Shown here one piece after another: positions 26,526 to 40,400 of a stretch of DNA of 64,000 nt. The DNA is from Taeniopygia guttata (lineage: Eukaryota > Chordata > Aves > Passeriformes > Estrildidae), in assembly GCF_048771995.1 (NCBI RefSeq), contig NC_133024.1:25188001-25252000 (forward strand), given 5' to 3'. How positions within the stretch are numbered: the first letter of the stretch is position 1; every line of letters starts with the position of its first letter. A program made the translations under genes and the position numbers. The notes beneath the pieces are model-generated. The model made no database searches. It saw nothing but the letters and a program-made list of their open reading frames with translations, and was not told the DNA's origin.

Positions 26526-26876
26526 ACACACTTACCAGGGCAACAGGTGTCAGGCTGCACCCTGTGGGGGTGTCCAGCACCTTCCCAGCTCTGCCTCAGG
26601 AGCCTCCTGTGTTTGCATGCTCCAGGGTAGCATTGGGAGAGAGAAGACAAGGTACAACTCAGTGAACATGTGGCTGACTTGATGGCTTTGTACACAAAAA
26701 GGTGATGCTTAAAACATGTTCACAAGGGTGAATAGTGTCTGCACAGGCCTCCTGTCTATCGGCTTTTCAGATTCAGACTGCTGCTTTTTCCAGCAGTGCC
26801 TTGTCCAGATTTGTCCACCCTTCATGGCAGAGATGGTCTGGAAGAACAACAGCAAGGAGGGAGACAGTCACTGGAG

Positions 26877-26939
26877 TGGGGGTTGGAACTAGATGACCTT
26901 TAAGGTTCCTTCCAATCCAAACCATTCTACAATTCTATT
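26877..26939 (+). mobile_element. CR1 LINE 3' tail (short)
   Basis: About 63 bp contain the CR1 terminal block GGTTGGAACTAGATGACCTT followed by TCCAATCCAAACCATTCTA and CAATTCTATT. It is a severely 5'-truncated insertion in + orientation. Confidence 0.88.
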
Positions 26940-28702
26940 ACATGTATATCTCCTCTCTCCTCTCTCCCAGTCTCCTCGTGGGACATGGTGTTCACCTCAG
27001 CAACCGGAGCCTCCCACTTGTATCTCCTTTCACGTGCCCCTGCTAGAAGGGTTTTACCTCCTGCATATTGCATAACTGCTTTCCAGTGCCAGCACCAATT
27101 TTGTCTGCTCAGGTTACAGGAGGTTTGCAAGAGCCATTTGAAAAACAGGAGCAGCAATTAAAGGGCCCAGGCTGCAGCTCCAGAGGGTCTACTTGGCCAG
27201 CTAAATGTGGAGAGTGGAATGTGCTGGGCTTGCAGAGCAATTCATGTTCTTGGAGAGTTAAAGCAAGAGTGGGAAAGGTCTTTTAGCACTTTGAGGTGCA
27301 GGCAACCAAGGCAGTGGCTTGCCTGAGGCTACACTCACAGTCTCCTCCCTGGCATTGGGAAGCATGTCCTAGCTTTGGGAGCCTGCTTTTGGCTGCTATC
27401 TGGTTTCCAGGCATTTCATGGTACCTATGGTTCTCAGACACATGCTATGGAATGAAGAAATGTTGGCTTTTTTGTTTCCAGGTCTGAGTAAAGGGTCTTC
27501 CAGCTTCAAAATTCTTCTTGCAAGCAAGCACATGATTTCTCTGAGGCTTTGGGAGCTGCTATTCCTTCAGCCACTGCAGTTCTGCCAGTGAATGGAAACC
27601 CAAGTCCAGGGGTCTGCCCTGTACTCATGGCCAGTCTAATGCATAAAAATAAATACCTTTTCCCTGCATTCACTTCTAGGACAGCTCAGTTGTCATGGGT
27701 GCTGTGGGTGAGATTGTGGTTTAAAAGGGAATCTTCTTTAAGCAGATCCTCTCCAGGGACTTTCCTGGCACTGTGCCCTCTGTAAACCTTTTTCTGCAGC
27801 CCGTGACGTTGTCATGGAAATGGGCAATGGAAATTGCCAGACTGTTGGTGTGGAGCACGGCTAACCCCTGTCCTCTGGCTCTCCTGCTGCCCGGGGATGG
27901 ATAGAGGCAGGTGGTGCAGGAGACATGCCAGGAGGGAAGGGTAAAGCAGATTTCCTGAGGGACACATGGTGCCCCTGAGCCCACCACTGCAAGCTTTGCC
28001 CTGGGGAGTAGGGTGCAGCCCAGAGGGTGGCAGAACAACCCTTCCCCATGCCAGGTCCTTGCAGGACGGGGCTTGCCTGGACCACTCACTCCTTGGACCT
28101 TCAGCCGAGCCAGCCAGGAGAGGGGCTGTGTTGGACCGGATGGCAAGGGCCAGGTTTCTCTAGGGGAGGGAGATGCCAATGAGACTCATCTTCTGCCAGA
28201 GGTGGTCTGGAGGTGGTGCTGCAGGAAGCCAGCACCACCTATACAGTTTGAGCTTTGAGGCCAGTACTTCACCAAGACACTCAGTCCCTCTGAGCAGCCA
28301 GAGGCTGCTCCCAGCAGCTCAGATGACAATGATATCCTTGTCACCTTCAATTGCTGTCGTATTTGAGCCATTGCATCTGTTGAAAATACGCTGTGGGGAG
28401 AGATGAGGTGCTTTCAAAAATGTCTCTTCAGGGCCAGCCTGTGAGTGATGCATTCCTTGGTACCCTGTCAAAGCACCAGCACAAGTGTCAGCTCAGCATC
28501 CTAAGAGGCAATGGTGATGGGAGGCTGGAGAGAAAGTGAGACAGGGAGGGAAAAGACAGAGAAGGAGATGAGTGTAAGGATGGAGACTATAACCAAGATC
28601 TTGCTTTTGTCTTTTCAAAAATGCTCCCCTGCTGTAGCACTTATGGTGAGAGAACCCATTTATACTTTGTTTCCGTTCTGTTTCTCTCTTCAGGCTTGAT
28701 AG

Positions 28703-28734
<32 letters not shown>

Positions 28735-28736
28735 AA
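28703..28736. repeat. Poly(A) tract
   Basis: Nineteen A, one G and fourteen A. I recognise no gene-derived sequence next to it. Confidence 0.95.
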
Positions 28737-31700
28737 CAAGCCAGCAGATGCAATGGAAAAATGAAGTGAGAACAGCAATCCTCCCAGGTCACCCTCTTTT
28801 TCCTTTCCACTGTGCTTGCCAAGCACAACCCATTTCAGTCTCTGCTGACAATGCTCCGTGCTGCAATATGGTGTGTTCAGCCCTCTGGGGCATGCACTGA
28901 AAGAGAAACTCCTGGCAGCCCCCAGGAAGTGCAGCAGTAAGGAACTCATAACTTCCACAAGGCTCCTACCCTGCCACAAAAGCTGTGTAGTGTCACCGTT
29001 CTGAGATGTGTGTGTTAGGGAACTTTGTGAGGGCTGCAAACAGCCTAGGAAGACACCATGTCCCGTGTGTCGGAGCAAAGGCCGGCTCCTTCCCCGAGTG
29101 CATGAGAAATGGCAGCGCAGCCTCTGATGAGGTTGTTGACAAGCCCCAGGGGGGTTATAGACCAGTCTGTCACTGTTAATCAAAAAGACTTTTTTTTTTT
29201 TTTCCCCTCTGCCTGTGCACAGCTCCCTTTACACTGAACTGCTTATTTTTAGGTCTGTCCCAAAGAAGGGCTCCGAAATACAAAATGCTCCCTGGGAGCG
29301 TAATCCAAGGCAAAGCCCCAGGCAATACCATGTTCAGATGCCTGATCCCTTGCACTTGGTTTTGAAGAGCCTAAGTCTGAATTCTCTTCAGCAAAGTGCC
29401 CTTTGACCTGTGGCCTGCAGACCTTCAATTCTGAAAGGTAATTAAGGAGAGAAAGCCTTTTGCTGGCCACTTGAAATTCACTGTATGGGACCTGTGTCTT
29501 CAAAGGGAGAAAATCATGGGAAGATCTATAATCAGAGAAGTTGAAAGCTACCAGTCCAAAATCCTGGAGGCACTTACAGGAGAGATTGCTGTGCTGGCTG
29601 TGGTTTATCTTTTTGTTCCCACAGGACAAGTTTTGCCTGCATTTAGAAAGCACTGCAGGACCTGGTTCCTCTCACAGTCCTCCCTTAAGCATTGACTACG
29701 GAATAAATAGAGGATGTTTTCCTTCCCTGAATATCTATTTCCTTCCTAAATAAACCATGGGTGAGTCTGTTTGGTTTTTTGAGTTTTTGTTTTGTTGTTG
29801 TTGTTGGGTTTTTTAATGGAAGAAACACAAACCAACAGGGATCTTACCAAGCTTTTAATAGCTGCATTTGGTACCTCAGTACCATGAGGAATGGGGAAAT
29901 CACTGAACATAGAATAACACCTTGGGATCAGGTAACTCATCCTCCTCTCAAAGGCAGGATTAACTAAACCTAGCCCATGCCTGACAGATGCTTTTTGACA
30001 CGTATTTAACAGCCCTACAACCCTCCAGCCTACTTAGGAAGTGATTCACTCACCTTATTATATAGAGAATGTTAATAATATTGATGTGGGTCTTCTTAGT
30101 GTGTTTAAGGCACATAAGTTTTGTTTTTCCCAGTGGGAAAAGAAAACAGGTTCTTTTTTTTCCCCCTTTGACTTTTGCAGTGACCTTTCACCTGATTGAA
30201 GCCTTTTGCAGCTTCTCACAGTCCCCTCCAGGCTGGATGAAAACACAGCCCGTGCTTTCTCACCTCCCACCACAGTCAGAGTGGGGGAGGCAGCTGAGCA
30301 AACCTTTGTGCAATTCTTTCGCTGTCTGTGATGGTGGTGATACAGAGGGAGTGGATAAAACCAGAACTGGTCAAATGCCATCCATGATCTCTACTCACAG
30401 AGCTCAGCTGAGAGCAGTTCATATGCATCAGCACTAAGGTGCTTTCTTCAAACCATCCAAAGGCCTGAACCTCTGATTCTGCAAAACTGCCCTCATCCTC
30501 ATGAGTCACTGGACAAAGGAGCTGCTGGATTTGGACTCTGTTACCTGGTTTGAACCCTCTGCTGATATGAACCCTGGGATCTCTTCTGCTCTGACTCTTA
30601 ACCTCTTACACCACTGAGCTTCCAGGAAGGCTTGGATTGAGACCCAAACACCCATTCTGCGTGGGCATGTTCAGAGACAGGTTTTTGCAAGCCAGTCTTT
30701 GCTTCACCCATGGACAATTTTCAGTTGGATGGTTTTCCTCCAGCCCCATTTGTTGTTGTGGCCTCACAGATACAATTCATGGCTTGTTCTTGCCTCCTAC
30801 TCCTTGGCCTGCCAAGGTCCCATCCCTGTTGCAATTATCATGGCCCTGAAGCAGCCAGGTACAGTATTCCCCTTGTGATAATGGAAAATAAATCCTTTCA
30901 TTCACAGAGAACTAGAAGTGCATTTAACTATTTTATGAGTTAGCACCACTCTTGAAGCTAGTGAAATGTCAGGATTTGGTCCATGATTTCTGCAAGGCTG
31001 TGATATGGTAAACTTAGGCTGATCCCTTCTGTGTAGATGAGGCCAAACTCTGTTTATGACAGAACATTGTTCCATTTCTAACCTATTGCACAGGCACACT
31101 TCCTATCTTTAGTGTTATTGTCTAACCCCCTTACCCCCAGGTCACCCCAACAATATTACAGTGGAGTGCAATATTGTCTTGCTGTATTCAGCAAGACAAA
31201 ATCATGTTTACAGGTAACATTTCAATAGGTCTCCTTAGAGCTGAAGCCTGGGGCATTTTTAGGTGCTGGGGAGGTTCTGCCTATGGAAGGCTCTCCAAAG
31301 CCAGTATGAGGGCCCTGCACTGGGGCTTTTGCTGGGATGCAGTTGTCCTTGCACAGAACTTTGTGATTCAGCCCAGTGAATGTGCTCACAGAGGCTTTCG
31401 AGAGCAGCTGAGCAGTTTTCACAACCACAGCAAATGTGTGCTGCAGACCAGGGTGCACTTCATGTTGGTGGCTGGTGCCATCTCCCAGTGGCAGTTTTTG
31501 GTTGTTCACTGATGTGGGGGCCACGCCACGTCCTCACCAAGCAGCACAGCAGCGCCTCTGGCAGCTTGGCATTACTGTGCTCTGTCCTGAACGGCTCCAC
31601 CTCCATCCCCAGAGCAACAGGTCTGTCACTGACCTCGGAGATGTGGTCAAGTCAACCTCACAGGTCCCCACTCAGGCTGCATGCAAAGGAAACATCCTCA

Positions 31701-32164
31701 AAATATCATAAATATCTCATATATCCCTTCTGTTGAAGGCATAGCTCAGAATTCCTGCCCTGAGATGGGAGTTTTCCAGTAGTGATCTGTGCTAACGGTC
31801 TGTGAAAACACCCGTGATGGGTTTGCTTTCTACATGAGGTGCAAAAAATATTAGTCTTTTTGTGACTCTTAGGCGTCACACCTCTGTTGCAGAAATGCAG
31901 ATGCTGCTACAAACTCTCCTGATGTACACAGACCAAATGCTGCCTGTATTGTTAGGTTCCCAGCTCCAAATGAGGAATTTTGAAGCTCCTGGCAGAATTT
32001 ATTCTGAATCCATATTCTAAAAGAGCAGAAACTGCTCATGCATTCCCTTATTCCAGAAAAGGCTGAGCAACTCTTGGATGGTGACCTAGCCTTTAAGGTG
32101 CTGGTTTTGTTCAAAGAGTTTCTTACACTGAAAGTTTAGTGCTTGCTTAGCTGCTTTGAGCAGC

Positions 32165-32210
32165 TTGAATTATGTGCATATTGAATTGAGCATATTGAAT
32201 TATGTGGATG
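32165..32210. repeat. Small direct duplication (30-bp period)
   Basis: TTGAATTATGTG occurs at 32165 and again 30 bp later, with the intervening CATATTGAAT also repeated in part. This looks like a local slippage duplication. Confidence 0.7.
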
Positions 32211-34551
32211 TCAGAAGACCATGATGAGGATCGTCCACTTGGGAAATTTTAGGGATGTGACTTCTGTGTCTGTGAATTATGTGGTGTAGCTAAACAGATG
32301 ATAGATATGACCACCTATGACATGTCACTCCTTAGCTAATACCATGTGAAGATTGCTCGTTGTGGGCAATACCCTGTTTTGATGTCTCTGGCCTGCAATC
32401 AATTCCCAGGATTGCACAAAGGTTATGGACTGCCTCCAAACTTCCAGTTTGAGACCACTGCTGTGTGGAGGGGTATAGTAATAGCTACACTATATATATA
32501 ATTACATCTGATTGTATTCACATGAGGGACTTCAGGACCTTCACCACATCTGCTACCAGTTAGGGCTGTGCAAAAGCAGGACCTTTGGCTTACTACTCTG
32601 TGTCAGCAAGTCCCTGCTGCGCTGTACATGGAGGAGCTGAAATAAACTGCAACTGGTAGCTGCTGTAAAGCCCCTCACGTTTTGCTGTACAACGTAGCAG
32701 TGAGAAGGAGTGTCTTTGCACAGACTTCGTGAGAGAGTGGCCATCCAAGAGAATTTTGAAGCTGACAGCCTGTGGTCAGTCTGCATAAAGAAAGGACAAG
32801 TGTTTGAGGGGTCTGAAGGGCAGTAAGGCCCAAAGCAACGGCAACTCACAAATCCAAGCAGTGGTCAGATCCATGCAGTGATGACAGCAAAGCCTAACAA
32901 CTCTTTGTACCCTGCCTGGTCCTCCCTGCCTATGGACACCGTCACTATCTGCTGGGGGAAGCAGGAAAATGGAGATAGTCCTCTTCCACCCTGCCCAGTC
33001 CCACATCACTTAGCCTGACCAGTCCCACCAGGATCCCAATAGCTCTGGAGATGGGCAAGACAGAAACACTACAATTCTACTAAAGTAGAAATGTCAGACA
33101 TCTCTTTTTCTTTTGCTGCAGGGAACAAGTAGACTCCAGTCTTTGTCATTTGCTTATGCAAGAAGGATGATGAGGACAGGGCAAAGCTGGGAGGCTGAGC
33201 AGCCCAGGTGTAATGGAGATGCATGTTATGCTAACACAGAGCCCTGCACACACGGTGCCATTTGTTGAGCCGCTCTTTGGCCGGGCTCCTGCAGCTCAGC
33301 CGGTCACACAACCACCTCTCACTCTCATTAATGCCAGATTGGGTTCCTGCCGCCACTCCCCTGCTGCTTTTAATTATGTGGCCACCAGCCAAGGACTGCT
33401 GGGGAAAACCCTACCCCTCAGTTTGGGTGTCAGCTGATCCTAGCTAAAACATATGGCTCTTGGAGGGGGGAGAGGGCATAAAAGAAAACCAACAGAAATG
33501 GGAACAATTCATGGGAGAAAGAGGATGAAGGTCAGAGGTTAAAAGTGCAAGAACAGGGAGCCAGGAGGGGACACGGAGCAGAACACCACCATTTCTGGCC
33601 ATCTCTCCCTGCAAGCATACAAAGTGCAGGGAGAGAAATAGCCAGTGTGGTCTCCTCTCTTCATCCACCTTCTCCTGGGGCTGCAGGTGGTCAGTCTGAC
33701 CAGGGCAAAGAGGAGTCTACCAAGGTCTTGAGGCATAGTGGGCCTGGAGGTGGAGAAGGTGCTGGCACAAGGGCAGTGATAAAAGCACACAGCCCTTGAG
33801 AAGGATGGGAGGGGCACTGGGGCATGCTAGGTGCACATGTGCCAGGTTCTGTCTCATGCTGCAGAAGGGATTTGTGTTCAGGAACCCCATAAACCATGCT
33901 GTGTCTGTGCCAGTGCCTGCTGCTTCTGCAGGGTGTGGAGTTGGCCCATGGAACTATCAGTTCCACTGGTGTCCTTCAACACCTTCTGAGGATGTTGGAA
34001 AAAGGAAGCGAGTGGAAACTAATCACTTGTAGTTCAGAAAAGTGCCAATTTTGGTGGCACCTGCCAGGAGCATTCTCTGGAGACCCTGGGTCTCTCTGCC
34101 ACTTGCACGGAAGATGTGGAAGATATACAATGGGGACTGATCAAGGGCATTTCCCCTCTGCCCCTTGGTGGTTGCAGGAGACCTGGCTGCTCTGAGCTGG
34201 AAAGAAATCAGCAGCAGGGACAGTCCTGGGCACCTCGGTGTCCTGGGCTAGCACAGAGCATAGGCAAAGGGACACGTGGCTGCTGCTCTGAGCTGCACTG
34301 ATGTGGGCAGGGTAGGCTGCCATGGGGGTCTCCACATGCCCCAGGTTTGCTCTTCAGCACATGCTGGGAGCAGCACCTCCCATCCCCCCTTTCAGCAGCC
34401 CCCTTGCTTCACTGCACAGAGAGGCAGTGACAATTCAGAAATCCCAGTCTGGCAAGGCCAGCCCAGAGGCACTTGCTGTACCGGGATATAGCACCAGCAC
34501 TGGGTGATATTTTCAGGGGCAATGACAGCTGTGTTCCCAAGCATTCAGACA

Positions 34552-34570
34552 CAAGGTCAGTCTGACCTTG
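34552..34570. promoter_or_regulatory. Perfect palindromic oestrogen response element (AGGTCA-GTC-TGACCT)
   Basis: CAAGGTCAGTCTGACCTTG is a perfect 19-bp inverted repeat around a single central T. It contains both full AGGTCA half-sites with the 3-bp spacing required for oestrogen receptor dimers. I see no gene near it in the window, so a role would be as a distal element or by chance. Confidence 0.55.
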
Positions 34571-35045
34571 GTACTCCTTCCTATTGCCCAGCCCCAGGCA
34601 GTTCCCCACACAGGCCCTCTGAATTGCTTACCAACCTCCAAAGAATCTCAAAAATCCCTAACAAGTCCCTAAAAATCTCCACTGTCTGCACACAGGGTCT
34701 TGGGAAGGAGGCAGGCCACCTGAATGACAGGCCAGTGGTGGACTGACCACAACCAGCTGCCAGGTGCCCACTCAGCCCCTCTCATTCCCCTCACCTCAAT
34801 AGGTCAGGGGGAGAAAAAATCCCTTGTGGTCAAGATCACTACAGCTTAACAAGAAAAGCAAAAGCTGTGCATGGAAGCAAAGCAAAACAAGAAATCCATT
34901 CACCACTTCCCTTTGGGAGGTAGATGCACTAAACAGGCTGCTGTGAAAAAAGTTACCTTCCTAACTCCATTCCTGACAGACCCAGCACAGACAGTAGACA
35001 TGTCTTGTGTATATTGTGTACACACTTGCAAGTGCTCACTTTCTT

Positions 35046-35105
35046 ATTTTTATTTTTATTTTTATTTTTATTTTTATTTTTATTTTTATTTTTATTTTTA
35101 TTTTT
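35046..35105. repeat. (ATTTTT)10 hexanucleotide microsatellite
   Basis: Ten perfect units in 60 bp. It accounts for the alternating Tyr-Phe open frame in this area. Confidence 0.98.
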
Positions 35106-37467
35106 CACACTCCTGCCATCTCACTTGGACCTGGGTCTGTCTCCCAAGTGATACCCAGTTCTTAAATGCCATCATGTCAGCTCCATCATCTACACAAGGA
35201 ATGAACCATCCTCAGATATTCTCAACAACCTCAGGAGTGCTCCCACCCACAAATGCCCATTTCCCTCATACAGGTTACCACAAACACCTGCAAATGGGCC
35301 ATTATACAGGTCTGTGCTCATACACACCCATTTGTTCCTACCACAAATACAGCTCGGACATGAAGCTGGACCTCTGTGCTGGCAAACTACTTAGCGACAT
35401 GAACTCAACATAAATTAGGCTGACTGTACTGGTGAGCAGCTCTCACAATAAAAATCACGTTACCTTCCTTTCTGGCTTCCCACGCAGACAATGTGGCAGC
35501 CTGGGAGTCATGTTAGGTCAAGAGATGTAGAAGTCTGAACTAGCTGCAGCTGCCTCAGACAGCTCTGGAAGGATCTTTTCCTCTTTGTTCATTTTGATCC
35601 TGTTTTAATAGGCAAGAGTAACTGGTTTAAAGCAGCACACAGAGTCCCTGGGAAACCCACGGCTACAGCAGACACTTGGCTTTGTCCGGTGCCTGGGCAC
35701 CTCATGCAGAATGGGGACTTTGTATTTGCTTTTAGAAGATAACCAATTCATATAGAAGGTTCATGAATATTCAGCTCGTGCTTAGGGTTGGGGAGAACAA
35801 TCCCTAAAACAAAGAGGCAAATTCTTTTACCCTTCATTTGGGGGAATGTGTTTTTCAGCCCAAGGACTGCAAGTAGCCTGGGATCCTTTCTGTGCAGGAT
35901 CCATTAATGACCGGTGTTTTTCCAAGCCTGAGCATGCATCAGTGCTGAAAAATAGATGCAGTCAGCGAGTGCTTAGGGTTAATGTTTCTGGATGAAGGAG
36001 AATTTGGAGGTGAGTCCAAGAGCATAAGGAGCCAGGCTGAAGTCAGTCAATCCTGCTGGTGTAGCCTCTCTGGCTTTGTCCCCTTTCTGTGGCTGTACCT
36101 GCCCTGGGAATCTCTAGCAGAGAAGTCTCCTGGCAGTGGGAAGACATGTGGACACTTCTTTTGCTGCATAGTTACTGCAGTTATTCCTCTATGCCATGAA
36201 AAACAACCAGTGAAGATTCTGTCTTCCCCAAAGTGGTTTGTCAGCTGCATGCTATTCCCAAAGCTACATTTAGCCTCATTTTCCTTGCACATTTTAGTGC
36301 TTAGAGCCACTGTCTAGGTGTGGGAACAAACTACCAATAAATAATGATTGTAGCTTGTTTGTCTGTCTGCAATGACCCCGCATGTGTTGTGAACTCAGAT
36401 GTTCCACCCCAGGTAACAAGCAGCTGACAAGCAGGAGTTTGCCATAACACAGTGACCTGGGTGCATTTCTAGGCTCTTGTACACATGCTTCTTCCACACA
36501 AAACACTTGTTGGTGTTGTTTGCAGGAATTTCCAAGTGAAATAGGCTTTCCTTGAAAAAGTGAAATAACCTTTGCTATTAAAAGTACTCCTTTGCAGTAT
36601 AACTCTACCCATACTTGGGTTGTTGTTGCTTTGACTGAGTGCTGTCTTCCCTCCCCTTCCCAGCCCCCTTCCAAAATGATTAGGCTGGTAACACTTTTAA
36701 ATACAGCCTTGTTTTCCTTGTCTTCATCCTCATGGGAACTGTCCTGCGATTGTTCAGTGTTGTCCAACCAAAGCAGCAGAACAAGTTGGGTGACCCCTGT
36801 GTGACTGATCACCACCCTGCCATGGGGAAGACAAACAGTCAGGGCTGGAGCTGGGCAAAGTGGGCACTGTTTGCACCAAATGAAGGAGATGTTACTTCTG
36901 TGGATCTCTTGCCTGGTCCCAAAACTGTTCCAGCAGAGCCAGGTGAGGCTGGTTGCTAACTGAGTGCATCAGTGCTACCAGGCACCTGCCTGGAGCGGTG
37001 TGTGCTGCGAAAGAGCCTCTGTGTGACCTCCCATCTTTTCCCATTTGCCAGGAAATGCGTGCAACACCAGCTCCAATTGACAAGCCCTCCTCCATGCTTC
37101 CACTGCTGCCTTTCTTTTGCAAGCATGTCTGTGTGCTCCTCTCTCCCCTTCCAGTTTTTACCTCAGGCCCTCCATTGTTTCCTTCTGTTCAGCTCAGGAT
37201 TTTCCATCCCACCCCCTGCTGTAAGCCTCTGTTCCTCCTGCCTCCCTCCAGCCTTGTCCTTCCCTCTATCACCATTCCTCTTCTGTTTTTCCCAGGTGAG
37301 AGGCTGCTCGAGCTGTCCACCAAGGGGGAGGAACAGGGATTAAGGAGGCCCATGGGCAGCAGGACCTGGAGCAGCAGAGCTGCTTTAGCCCCCAGCAGTG
37401 ATGGAGAGGGCTGTCAACGTTATTGTTGTGTTGGCATGGCAAAGGTGGGAGGAAGGAGGCAGAGGAT

Positions 37468-37489
37468 GGGGGGGGGGGGAGGGGAAGGG
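37468..37489 (+). repeat. G-run low-complexity tract
   Basis: About a dozen consecutive G, then AGGGGAAGGG, within purine-rich sequence. Confidence 0.9.
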
Positions 37490-40400
37490 ATTTGAAATTT
37501 CAACTGCCCCTTTGTGTTCTCACCTCCTCCAGTTTATCTGGTGCCCTGTGGAATTTATGATCCTCCCCCCTGCAACAAGCTGCTGTATTTCAAGTCACAG
37601 AGTGCCTTCCAGCCGGGTGATAGACCAGCTAGCCTGCTCTTTAACAACCTCAAAGAGTGTAATGAGCAAAGCCAAACTTTCTCCCAGCAACATTTAGGGA
37701 AGACTGATTATCTGTCTTTTACAAGTGGGAAAACAGTGTCAATCCACTCCAAATCCCCATGGTGGAGCTGAGCAATGGATACAGATGATTTATATGCTAT
37801 TCCAAGGCTGCTAACAATCTCTTTTCCTTTCTCCCTCTCCATGCTCAGCTGGACATTTGCCCGACTTAGGGAGAATAAGGAGACTGACCCTTGTCATTTG
37901 ACGAGGCAGAGAACAGGTAAAGCAGAGAACAGGACCAAATACCAAGTCAGACAAAACTCCCATCTGAGCAGCAGGAGTTGCCATCTGGGTACTGCTTTTC
38001 AGGCACCCCAGATGAGGGACTTTAGGAGTTTCATCCATATCTGTTTCTCACTTCATTGGTTTAGTGTTGTGAAGGGGACAGGAGGCACATTTTGAGAGGA
38101 TGCAGCAATTGGAGAACCACAGCTCCCAGAGCAGCTCTGCCAGCGAGGGATTATACAAACAGAGCAGCCCCTCAGTGAAGCCCCAGTGCTAGCAAGCATG
38201 AGGGGCAGCCCCTCACTCATCACCCTGTGTCAGGTCACTGTTCAGGGTCCATCCTTCCCTCTCCTCCAGCAAGTTCACTGTGGGATGGGCCCCAGGTCAG
38301 CCCTGGCAGCAGACTCCTTCTGAGCACCTGTGGCTTTTCTGATTAAGGGGCACAGAGCTAGGAGGCACTGGGAATTAGAGATAAGCTCCAGCACTGGGAG
38401 CACTTCTGACAGCCCCGTAGCATACCTAGAGAGACACAATGCAGAGATGTGGATTCCACAAGCCCTGTGCAAGCTTGAGGCACACCCAGCTCTGGAGGAT
38501 GGAGTTGAGCCCTGAGCACCTAGGGATGTGGCAGGCTGGCCAGAAGCCCTCTGAGGAAGGTGCAGATGCAGACACCTGCACACTGAGTGAAGCACCAAGT
38601 GCCCCAGCTCCTGGAGCAGGTGCACAGTTGCAAGGTATCCTGTGTTCCTGGTGGCTCCATGCCCTTTGCCAGCTCAGCCAGGGGTGGAAGGACACAGAGC
38701 TCAGACAAGCAGGATGCCTTGCACCTATTGCTTTCTGCAAACATCACCAGCCCAGTCTGCTTTGCCTGCGCACCTGGGGTGGCTTTTATCGCTGTGGTAA
38801 AAAATGCAGCTGTGCCAGTGCTGCTGTGTGCAGCCTGAGAGCCCTTGGCTTCCACAGGTCACCCCAGACACCCTGCAACCCTCCCTTTCTGTATGCAGCC
38901 TGAGGGCCCATCAATCCACCCCTCCTCTCTGCCTGGGCAGTCCTGTGCCTTCAGGCTGGAGTAGGAAGCTACAAGACTTAACTCCCTCCTCCCTGTCCCA
39001 CTGAGATAAAGGCACAGATGCATTCCAGGCAGGCAAAGCCTCCTGGCAGCTGAGATCCACACTGGCTGCTTGATAGGAGTGGCCTCCTCTGTGTATTACC
39101 TGGCACTCCAGATGTGTGTGTCTTCCTCCTGGTTGCTAAACTTCAGAGGTCAGGCTGCTCCCTGTGAGATTCAGCTCTTGCTGTGACTTTCTTACACATG
39201 CCCTCTCAGGTTCTCAGTTACTATGACAGGAACAGATAATATGGAAACTTATTTCATTTGCATTTATTTTTGTATTTATAATTATAAAACATGAAAGGCC
39301 CATTCTTCCATAATCTCCAACACAGCAGCACTGACATCCTCTCAGTGGGATTTGCAACAGGATAGGCTGGTGGACTGCACGTTTATTGGATCCATTTCAG
39401 CTTGCCTTCTTCATGCTCTGCCACGGCTTCTCCGGTTACCCCAGGTAGATGTGCTGAAAGCCAGAGCAGTAATGCACACCATGCCTTCTGCTGTCCTTGC
39501 TGGTGGGACAGGGAGAAGGAATGCCACCTGGAAAGGCTCCTCCACCTCCGCTGTCACAGAGAAGTCATGCAGGCCTTGGTGCTGAGACCTGCAACTCAAT
39601 CTGTGGACATGACCTTTTAGTAAATCAAGCTGAGTGTCCCAAGTTTCTAATTCTTGTGCATTATTAATGTCTTGCTCAGGAATTAATGTGGATCAGGCTC
39701 TGCTTATGGGCCCACGTTTGCATTTCAAGTGTAAATTTATCCAGAGTTCAGAGATGGATAAAGGCAGGATTTTGGCTCAGTCTTTTTTTCAAAAAAGACT
39801 CTATGAAGTAATGACCCAGTGACAAGTATCCTCTTTGATTTGGTTTCTATTCCCTCACCAGGGAAATTGTTCATTTAGGGCCACAGTGAGTATTATGTAG
39901 AGGCCAGGATTCGGATTTATGTTTGCACTATATCAGGATAAAGGCTTGGGGAGGGGAACAAAAATTTTAAGAGGAATTAGCAAGCTGGGCAGAGGGCTCA
40001 GAAAACATGACCTCTGAGGAAGATGTGGTAGACTCTGTCATGCTTTTCCTCTAGGCACAACCATAAAAGTTGTGATGCATTATTCTCCATGTCCATGGAT
40101 TCAAGGCAGGCCTGACTTGATTTACAATAAAGGTGATTTATGGTAGGCATAGGAGCAATATTTTCAAGTTTTTAAGGATTGCTAGTCTTCCAGTAAGTAC
40201 CCACAGACTGTGCTCCTGGGTTACCACCCATCTGTCTTTAAAACCTGTGTCCACAGTCGGGGGAGGGTGAGGTGTCCTGGATCCGTCTCAGAGCAACGGG
40301 AGGCTTAGATCACCATGAGCTAATCGCTGAGGCAATTGGGCATGGCCCATGGCCTTTTTGGAAGACGGCTTTTAGGAATGCATTCAGTCAGCATCTCCTT

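Noticed and set aside
30540-30620. GGTTTGAACCC resembling a tRNA B box
   Set aside because: No matching A box at the right distance and no cloverleaf can be drawn.
34871-35413. 180-codon frame with a Tyr-Phe repeat
   Set aside because: The repeat is the (ATTTTT)10 microsatellite read as codons.
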